A DNA stretch of 21,177 nucleotides from an uncultured Flavobacteriales bacterium (GTDB taxonomy: Bacteria; Bacteroidota; Bacteroidia; Flavobacteriales; Crocinitomicaceae): positions 1 to 21,177 of the forward strand of contig CAMLIF010000070.1 of assembly GCA_946479985.1 (NCBI GenBank), in the 5' to 3' direction. The notes beneath the pieces were generated by a model. That model was not told the origin of the DNA, did not search any database, and was given only the letters and a program-made list of their open reading frames with translations. The position numbers were made by a program, and so were the translations under genes. Below are positions 15,176 through 21,177 of the stretch, piece after piece (the first letter of the stretch is position 1; each line of letters opens with the position of its first letter).

Positions 15176-16447
15176 ATGAGTCGAGATCAGGTAATTTTTG
15201 ATTTGATCGCTGAAGAACGTCAGCGTCAGGAACACGGAATTGAGTTAATTGCATCTGAAAATTTTGTTTCGGATCAGGTTATGGAAGCTATGGGTTCTGT
15301 TTTAACGAACAAATATGCAGAAGGACTTCCGGGAAAACGCTATTACGGAGGCTGTGAAGTAGTTGATAAAGTGGAGCAATTGGCTATCGACCGTTTGTGC
15401 AAATTATTTGGTGCTACCTGGGCAAATGTTCAGCCGCATTCAGGGGCACAGGCAAACGCAGCTGTATTCTTAGCCTGTTTACAACCAGGCGATAAAATTT
15501 TAGGATTTGATCTTTCTCACGGCGGACATTTAACTCACGGTTCTCCGGTAAATTTCTCCGGACGTTTGTATAAACCGTTTTTCTACGGAGTAAATAAAGA
15601 AACCGGTCATGTTGATTATGATATGCTGGAAGAAGTTGCGCGCAGAGAAAAACCAAAAATGATCATTTGTGGTGCTTCTGCTTATTCGAGAGATTGGGAT
15701 TACGCGCGCATTCGCAAAGTTGCTGATGAAATCGGAGCTTTGATCATGGCAGATATTTCTCATCCTGCCGGACTAATTGCAGCTGGTTTATTGAAGGATC
15801 CTTTAGATCATTGTCATATTGTAACTACAACAACGCACAAAACACTTCGCGGACCTCGCGGAGGAGTTATCATGATGCGTAATAATTTCGATAATCCGTT
15901 TGGTTTGAAATGGAACAACGGAAACCCGAAATCAATGGCAGCATTATTAGATGCCGCTGTTTTCCCGGGAATTCAAGGCGGACCATTGGAACATGTAATT
16001 GCCGCAAAAGCAGTTGCGTTCGGCGAAGCGCTTGATGATTCGTACAAGACCTATATGAAACAAGTTCAGAAAAATGCTGCAGTAATGGCAGACGAATTTG
16101 TGAAACGAGGATATGCAATAGTTTCCGGAGGAACCGAAAACCACAGTATGCTGATTGATTTACGCTCAAAAGGTGTAACCGGGAAAGATGCAGAGAACAC
16201 ATTGGTGCTTGCGGACATTACCGTGAATAAGAACATGGTTCCGTTCGACACAGAATCGCCGTTCGTAACATCCGGAATTCGCGTTGGAACTTCGGCAATT
16301 ACAACTCGCGGAGTAAAAGAAGCAGAAATAGTGAAAATTGTTGAATTGGTTGATCGTGTTTTATCGAACATTCAATCGGAAGAAACAATCGCTGCAGTAA
16401 GAAAAGAAGTAAATGAACTGATGAGCGGCAGACCATTGTTCTGTTAA
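15176..16447 (+). CDS. glyA: Serine hydroxymethyltransferase
   Basis: A 423-aa cytoplasmic PLP enzyme interconverting serine and tetrahydrofolate with glycine and 5,10-methylene-THF. It supplies one-carbon units, including those used in purine synthesis (compare purC in this window). Diagnostic motifs are [10 protein letters not shown] (23-32), [15 protein letters not shown] (45-59), the substrate-binding [10 protein letters not shown] (85-94), the cofactor aspartate in MADISHPAG (Asp193, His196) and the PLP-binding lysine in [14 protein letters not shown] (Lys222). Length is normal and complete. The ATG at 15176 follows an A-rich run and puts the first conserved motif at the usual distance. 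A strong terminator follows. Confidence 0.98.
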   Translation: MSRDQVIFDLIAEERQRQEHGIELIASENFVSDQVMEAMGSVLTNKYAEGLPGKRYYGGCEVVDKVEQLAIDRLCKLFGATWANVQPHSGAQANAAVFLACLQPGDKILGFDLSHGGHLTHGSPVNFSGRLYKPFFYGVNKETGHVDYDMLEEVARREKPKMIICGASAYSRDWDYARIRKVADEIGALIMADISHPAGLIAAGLLKDPLDHCHIVTTTTHKTLRGPRGGVIMMRNNFDNPFGLKWNNGNPKSMAALLDAAVFPGIQGGPLEHVIAAKAVAFGEALDDSYKTYMKQVQKNAAVMADEFVKRGYAIVSGGTENHSMLIDLRSKGVTGKDAENTLVLADITVNKNMVPFDTESPFVTSGIRVGTSAITTRGVKEAEIVKIVELVDRVLSNIQSEETIAAVRKEVNELMSGRPLFC

Positions 16448-16467
16448 TTGTTTAAATAACATTATTG

Positions 16468-16501
16468 AAAGACTGTATTCCTGAGGTGTACAGTCTTTTT
16501 T
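16468..16501 (+). terminator. Intrinsic terminator of glyA
   Basis: A 10-bp perfect stem AAAGACTGTA (16468-16477) / TACAGTCTTT (16489-16498) is followed by further T, starting 20 bases after the stop. Confidence 0.85.
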
Positions 16502-16805
16502 CGTTTTAGAATAAAATTACCGCGAAGTGTCCCTAGATTATCAATCCCGCGAAGTTCGCAAAGCCCGCAGAGTAAGAAGCTACCCTTAAAACACCTCGCC
16601 CGGTTTTTCCATAGTCCCGCATATTGGAATTCGCTAATACCCCACCAGTAGCTACTTATTCCTCTGAGAGATTAACACATTGTCAACCTGAATTCATTCA
16701 AGCTTAAAACCTGTTAACACTTACAACAAATACAACTCATTCATTTTCAATAGTAAAATGATTTAGTAACCATTTTAGCTTCATCTCATCTTTATATTGC
16801 TGAAG
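16502..16805. other. Gene-free stretch with a short direct repeat
   Basis: No ORF or RNA gene was recognised. CCGCGAAGT occurs twice, at 16520-16528 and 16547-16555 (27-base period). The patch around it (CGCGAAGTTCGCAAAGCCCG) is GC-richer than its flanks and resembles dispersed Bacteroidota intergenic repeats. GTGTCCCTAGATT near 16527 echoes the CTGTCCCTAATT arm of the 2440-2475 palindrome. The remainder, to 16805, is AT-rich leader DNA without visible structure. Confidence 0.4.
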
Positions 16806-16813
16806 TAGGTTTG
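16806..16813 (+). promoter_or_regulatory. Putative -7 box of the PhoX-like surface protein gene
   Basis: TAGGTTTG is an exact TAnnTTTG match, with 29 bases between it and the ATG at 16843. No clear -33 element was seen and no Pho-box-like repeat was recognised. Confidence 0.4.
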
Positions 16814-16842
16814 TCATGTAATTAGACAAATTAAATGAAGCA

Positions 16843-19800
16843 ATGAATAAACTAGTACATCTTACAAAATGGATGCTTGTTCTTGGGGCAATTAACTGCA
16901 CCCAATTCTCATTCGGTCAAATTCTCGGACTGGGAAGCAACTGGCATTATCTCGACAATGGAACAGATCAGGGAACAGCATGGAAAGATGTTGGTTTCGA
17001 TGATTCAACATGGCCCGACGGAAACGCCGGATTGGGTTACCCTTCAGGAACAGGGATCAGTACTGTAGTGAACTACGGAAGCGATCCTAATAACAAATAC
17101 GTCACCACCTATTTCAGAAAGAGCTTCACCATTTCCGATATCAGTCAGATTCAATTTGTGAAGCTGACCTTAAAGCGCGATGACGGTGCAGCAATTTACA
17201 TTAATGGAAATGAGATTGTTCGTTCCAATATGCCTGCAGGAGCTTTTAACTACCAAACACTAGCGCCGGCAAACGAAAATCTAACCGTGGTTTATGCAAT
17301 TCCTGCTTCAGCTTTTGTTCAGGGAACTAACCTTGTTGCCGTAGAAGTTCACCAAACAGCCCTTAACAGCTCAGATGTGTTGTTTGATTTATCATTAGAA
17401 AATGTTGCAGATCAACCAATCATTGGGGCCGGAACCGTTTGGAAGTTCAGCGACACTGGTACAGATTTAGGAACAACCTGGACCGCTAACGGCTTTGATG
17501 ATTCTGCATGGACCAATGGAATTGCACCACTCGGTTACGGAATGACCGGTGTTGTTACTACTGTAAGTTTCGGTTCCAACTCAAGTGCAAAATACCCAAC
17601 TACTTATTTTAGAAAAAACGCGAACATAGATGCCACGCTTTATAATGCTATTGATTCTGTTCGGCTAACGCTTACTGTTGATGATGGTGCCGTAGTTCAT
17701 TTGAACGGAACTGAAATTTTCAGAAGAAACATGGCCGCCGGTGTTCAATCTTATTCAACACTTGCAAATGTTACGGTTGGTTCATCAGCTTCTACTTTTG
17801 TGGTTACTTTACCCAAATCAGCTTTTTTAGTCGGTGACAATACATTTGCAGTTGAAATTCACCAGGTATCTGCCGGAAGCTCTGATATCTTCTTTAATTT
17901 TTCGGCACAACCCTTAGTGAACGATATTAACTCAATTGTTTCAGAGTCAAACTGGAGTTACTCCGATACAGGAATAGATTTAGGGACAACCTGGACAGAT
18001 CCGGCATTTGACGAAAGCACCTGGGCAACCGGAAATGCGCCTCTTGGTTATGGAAATGGTGACGAAGCCACAACGGTGAGTTTTGGGTCGAATGCAGCTC
18101 AAAAGCACATTGCTACTTATTTCAGAAAACATTTCAACGTTGCTTCAACTGCCGGACTGTCAACTGTTCGGATTCAATTAAAAAGAGACGACGCGGCGGT
18201 TTTATATTTAAACGGCGTAAATGTGTATCGAAACAATCTTCCAATGGGAACCATTTCGTTCGCAACTACTGCACTTTCTCCGATTGAAGGGACGGAAGAA
18301 AACCAATGGATCACGATTTATTTACCTATCTCAGCGGTTCAAACCGGAGACAACGTAATTGCGGTTGAAGTACACAAATTTAACGCAATTGAAACCGATC
18401 TTCGTTTTGATCTGAGAATTGACCTTCAATCTATAACTCAAACAACAACTGCTTCTATTCCGTTTGTAGCGTGCGACCCGAGTACAAATACGGAAATAGG
18501 TTGTTTTACATCCGTTAAGCCGAGTGCTCAAACTTCAGGGCTCGTTATTCCTTCTACTCACACATTTCAGAAAATCATGAAACAAGGAACTACTGGTTTC
18601 TATGCAAATAGCAGCAGCGCCGTTCCAACAAACACTGATTTCACAGGATATGTTCCAACAAACGGCAGCAGTACAGAAGGAGTTCTTTCTGTAAATCACG
18701 AAAACGACCCGGGTGATGTTTCTTTGATTTCCCTTCACTTTAATGATGCAACAAAATTGTGGATCAAAGATTCTGCACGAAAGGTAGATTTCACGTCATT
18801 GGTTCGAACTACAAGAAACTGTTCCGGTGGAGTAACACCTTGGGGAACCGTAGTTACGTCTGAAGAAACATACACAACTGGTGATGTAAACGGAGATGGT
18901 TATCATGACAGAGGCTGGCAGGTAGAAATTGATCCGATAAGCGGACAAATAGTTGACCAGGACGGAGACGGAACACCGGATAAATTGTGGGCAATGGGAC
19001 GAATGAATCACGAAAATATTTGTGTAAGTGCCGACAGTACCGTTGCTTATCAAGCCGAAGACGGAGGAACATCAGGTGTTTACAAATATGTAATGACCGT
19101 AAAAGGTCAGTTGAAAGCAGGAACGCTTTACGTTTTGAAAAGAGACAATGCGACGTCAACAACCGGAACCTGGGTAGTTGTTCCCAATACAACCATTGCC
19201 GAAAGAAATACCGTTTCTACCGTAATCACCTCCCTGGGAGGGACAAACTGGAATGGTCCGGAAGATGTAGAATTTGGTCCTGACGGAAAAATGTACTTCA
19301 CTTCAAAAGGAACAGGAACAATCTGGAGATTCAACGACGACGGATTGACAGTCAGCAACCTGGAAGCATGGGTTACAAACACAAGCTATCCGATTACGTA
19401 TGCCGACGGAACTATTAACGAGAGCTGGGGAACAGGAATTGACAATTTAGCTTTCGATAACGAGGGGAACTGCTGGGCACAGCAAGATGGTGGCCGTGGA
19501 CATTTATGGGTAATTCGTCCGGATCATACACCGGCTTCTCCAAAAGTTGATCTTTTCTGTGTTACTCCATCAGGATCAGAACCTACAGGACTGACATTCA
19601 CACCAGACGGACGTTACGGATTCATTTCGTTCCAACATCCTTCAGGAACAGCTGCTGTTACAGATGCAAACAACGAAAATGTCACTTTCAACGGGGCAAC
19701 AACGGTTGTTTTTGCACGAAAAGAATTCCTTGGTTCCATGGCAGTTGAACCTCAATTTGAACTGGGAAATGCCATTTCTGCTTGTGACAGTGTTCAACTT

Positions 19801-21177
19801 ACTGCAAATATGAATACAGATGTAGTAAACGTTTGGAACGACAATTCAACAGCAACACAGCGTTATGCAACCCAAACAGGTTGGTACAAGGCAACAGCCT
19901 ACTCAAATAACGGTCGTTCATTTGCCGACAGTATTTTTGTAATCATTACTCCATCCGCTCCATTTATTTCAAATGTAGCAGCTTGTTTCGGAACACCGGT
20001 TTCAGCATTATCTGCTGCCGGAACAAATATTTTGTGGTACAATGATGATCAATTGTTAAACCAGGTCCAAAGCGGAAACACATTCAGCACAAACCTGTCA
20101 AGTGTTGGAACAACAAATTTCTATGCTACACAGAGTCTGAATGGTTGCGTGAGTAATGCTCAAATGGCAACCGTAACAATCAACGCACTTCCGGCTAATC
20201 CGATTACAACCGGCAATTCAATTTGCTACAATGACCCTGCTGCAGCAATTTCGGCAACCGGAACATCGGTTCAATGGTTTAGCAATTCTGCGTTAACGAA
20301 TCTTGAGGGAACAGGAAATTCGTTCTTCAGTCCGCAAATAACTCCGGGAAACTACACCTATTATGCCACGCAAACAGATGCGAATGGCTGCAGAAGTAAT
20401 TCAAGTATCGGGGTTTATACCGTTCGTGCTTTACCGGCAATTCCAGCAACAAACAATGTTACGATTTGTGAAGGAACACCCGCATCCGCACTTTCAGCAA
20501 CAGGATCTGCGATTCAGTGGTACAACGATTCGAACCTGGCAAACCAGGTTGGTTCAGGAAACACCTTCTTATCTTCTGAAACTGCAGCAGGAATTTATAC
20601 TTACTACGCAACTCAAACCGATAATTTCGGTTGTGAGAGTCAGGCACACGGAGTACAATTTACAATCAACGCACTGCCTGCAGCACCAGTTGTAAATTCA
20701 GCTACGATTTGTTTCGGAACGGCAACACCAGCCCTAACAGCAGCAGGATCAAATGTTCAATGGTTCTCAGATGCAGCCGGAAACAACCAGATTGCAGTTG
20801 GAAACAATTACCAAACAGGAATCAATGCAGTTGGATATTATCCGTTCTACGTTCAACAAACAGATGTAAATGGTTGTACAAGTGCCTTAAATCAAATTGA
20901 TTTAACGATTAATTCGATTCCATCAGCGCCGGTAATCACAGGAGATCTTAATTTCTGTTTCAACGAACCAATGACCGGATTAAATGCCAGCGGGTCGAAT
21001 ATTATTTGGTATGGAAGTATCGGTTTACTGGATCAGGTAGGAACAGGAAACAATTTCACACCGTCAAACAGCACTGTTGGGTCAAGCACATACTATGCAA
21101 ACCAAACGGTTTTAGGTTGTACAAGTGCTTCTACTCCTGTTACGGTTGTAATTCATCCGATTCCGGCTGTGAGTTTC
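16843..21177 (+). CDS. Giant secreted protein: three jelly-roll-like repeats, PhoX (DUF839) phosphatase-like domain, Ig-like repeats; 3' end cut by window edge
   Basis: The frame stays open for 1445 codons to the right edge, so the C-terminus, where a T9SS domain would be expected, is unseen. The signal peptide ends near FSFGQ (25-26). Three repeats of about 170 aa (32-186, 195-356, 369-529) share W-x-Y/F-x-D-x-GTDxGTxW, FDDSxW, GLGY, TTYFRK, DDGAxxxxNG and AVExHQ; they look like carbohydrate-binding jelly-rolls. A PhoX domain follows (about 530-968): NHENDPGDVS (618-627), CSGGVTPWGT with Cys660, SEE (673-675), MGRMNHEN (718-725) and GPEDVEFGPDGKMYF (805-819). PhoX enzymes are Fe/Ca phosphomonoesterases; the Cys and Glu positions look kept, but activity is inferred. 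Two DxNGDG/DxDGDG calcium-type motifs sit at 681-689 and 705-713. One divergent module (about 970-1036) and five 81-aa Ig-like repeats follow. ATG 16843 directly precedes the signal peptide. Confidence 0.9.
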   Translation, partial: MNKLVHLTKWMLVLGAINCTQFSFGQILGLGSNWHYLDNGTDQGTAWKDVGFDDSTWPDGNAGLGYPSGTGISTVVNYGSDPNNKYVTTYFRKSFTISDISQIQFVKLTLKRDDGAAIYINGNEIVRSNMPAGAFNYQTLAPANENLTVVYAIPASAFVQGTNLVAVEVHQTALNSSDVLFDLSLENVADQPIIGAGTVWKFSDTGTDLGTTWTANGFDDSAWTNGIAPLGYGMTGVVTTVSFGSNSSAKYPTTYFRKNANIDATLYNAIDSVRLTLTVDDGAVVHLNGTEIFRRNMAAGVQSYSTLANVTVGSSASTFVVTLPKSAFLVGDNTFAVEIHQVSAGSSDIFFNFSAQPLVNDINSIVSESNWSYSDTGIDLGTTWTDPAFDESTWATGNAPLGYGNGDEATTVSFGSNAAQKHIATYFRKHFNVASTAGLSTVRIQLKRDDAAVLYLNGVNVYRNNLPMGTISFATTALSPIEGTEENQWITIYLPISAVQTGDNVIAVEVHKFNAIETDLRFDLRIDLQSITQTTTASIPFVACDPSTNTEIGCFTSVKPSAQTSGLVIPSTHTFQKIMKQGTTGFYANSSSAVPTNTDFTGYVPTNGSSTEGVLSVNHENDPGDVSLISLHFNDATKLWIKDSARKVDFTSLVRTTRNCSGGVTPWGTVVTSEETYTTGDVNGDGYHDRGWQVEIDPISGQIVDQDGDGTPDKLWAMGRMNHENICVSADSTVAYQAEDGGTSGVYKYVMTVKGQLKAGTLYVLKRDNATSTTGTWVVVPNTTIAERNTVSTVITSLGGTNWNGPEDVEFGPDGKMYFTSKGTGTIWRFNDDGLTVSNLEAWVTNTSYPITYADGTINESWGTGIDNLAFDNEGNCWAQQDGGRGHLWVIRPDHTPASPKVDLFCVTPSGSEPTGLTFTPDGRYGFISFQHPSGTAAVTDANNENVTFNGATTVVFARKEFLGSMAVEPQFELGNAISACDSVQLTANMNTDVVNVWNDNSTATQRYATQTGWYKATAYSNNGRSFADSIFVIITPSAPFISNVAACFGTPVSALSAAGTNILWYNDDQLLNQVQSGNTFSTNLSSVGTTNFYATQSLNGCVSNAQMATVTINALPANPITTGNSICYNDPAAAISATGTSVQWFSNSALTNLEGTGNSFFSPQITPGNYTYYATQTDANGCRSNSSIGVYTVRALPAIPATNNVTICEGTPASALSATGSAIQWYNDSNLANQVGSGNTFLSSETAAGIYTYYATQTDNFGCESQAHGVQFTINALPAAPVVNSATICFGTATPALTAAGSNVQWFSDAAGNNQIAVGNNYQTGINAVGYYPFYVQQTDVNGCTSALNQIDLTINSIPSAPVITGDLNFCFNEPMTGLNASGSNIIWYGSIGLLDQVGTGNNFTPSNSTVGSSTYYANQTVLGCTSASTPVTVVIHPIPAVSF
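19951..21165 (+). repeat. Five in-frame 243-bp (81-codon) Ig-like repeats
   Basis: The units are 19951-20193, 20194-20436, 20437-20679, 20680-20922 and 20923-21165; a sixth has just begun at the edge. Each ends in a motif like NALP/RALP/NSIP. Shared features are a Cys near position 11, ALxAxGSxIQWYxD, GxGNxF, YYATQTDxxGC with a second Cys near position 66, and a closing TINALP. The two Cys probably form a disulfide. Unit length is exactly constant although the protein sequence has diverged, so these are old duplications under length constraint, not recent tandem copies. Confidence 0.9.

Noticed and set aside
16885..16899. Possible lipoprotein signal (Cys19 of the PhoX-like protein)
   Set aside because: The residue before the Cys is Asn, not Gly, Ala or Ser, and a normal cleavage site follows at FSFGQ, so a lipobox is not supported.
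18854..19192. A 112-aa minus-strand ORF in the PhoX-like gene
   Set aside because: It is antisense to the PhoX motifs; its composition is rich in Leu, Arg, Cys and His, as expected of a shadow frame.
20363..20695. A 110-aa plus-strand ORF inside the Ig-like repeats
   Set aside because: It is an alternative frame of the 81-codon repeats; its Gln-rich sequence follows from the repeated CAA and ACA-type codons of the true frame.
19951..21165. A CRISPR or recent tandem-repeat array
   Set aside because: The 243-bp periodicity is at protein level; the DNA copies have diverged and there are no identical short repeats with unique spacers.

Overview
The window looks like chromosomal DNA of a member of the Bacteroidota, most likely Flavobacteriales. 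Four things point there: predicted type IX secretion system (T9SS) cargo with both known kinds of C-terminal sorting domain, promoters of the Bacteroidota form TAnnTTTG, weak Shine-Dalgarno sequences, and moderately AT-rich DNA. A Fluviicola/Crocinitomicaceae-like source is my guess and was not tested. No tRNA, rRNA, CRISPR array, transposase, integrase or phage gene was seen.

Layout. (1) 1-2420: the 5' part of a SAM hydrolase/hydroxide adenosyltransferase gene leaves the left edge on the minus strand. It is divergent from a tight phoH-purC operon. (2) 2421-3085: a 36-bp perfect palindrome, a minus-strand terminator, and a small secreted protein of unknown function on the minus strand. (3) 3086-5849: a three-gene plus-strand unit with 4-bp ATGA overlaps: gmhA (sedoheptulose-7-phosphate isomerase), a polytopic GT-C-like membrane protein and a TerB-like protein. 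(4) 5846-13607: minus-strand genes for a small two-TM protein, a T9SS type A secreted protein with an Omp28/thioredoxin-like CxxC domain, an M42 aminopeptidase and an 1184-aa T9SS type B protein with SBBP-like propeller and PKD domains. (5) 13734-15079: a DinB-like protein overlapping an NlpC/P60 peptidase by 4 bp. (6) 15176-16447: glyA with a clear terminator. (7) 16843 to the right edge: a very large ORF with no stop before the window ends, at least 1445 codons. It encodes a signal peptide, three jelly-roll-like repeats of about 170 aa, a PhoX (DUF839) phosphatase-like domain and five exactly 81-aa Ig-like repeats.

The housekeeping genes cover purine synthesis (purC), one-carbon metabolism (glyA), SAM turnover, RNA-linked PhoH and peptide or murein-peptide turnover (M42, NlpC/P60). 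They alternate with envelope and secreted functions (gmhA unit, three T9SS-type proteins). Exact TAnnTTTG boxes lie within about 60 nt of 8 of the 11 apparent transcription starts, and two more starts have a one-mismatch box. Two of the boxes sit so close to the ATG that the mRNA should be leaderless.

I found no clear new defence or mobile system. The best candidates for something undescribed are the multidomain PhoX-like surface protein, the gmhA/GT-C/TerB operon, and the promoter arrangements.
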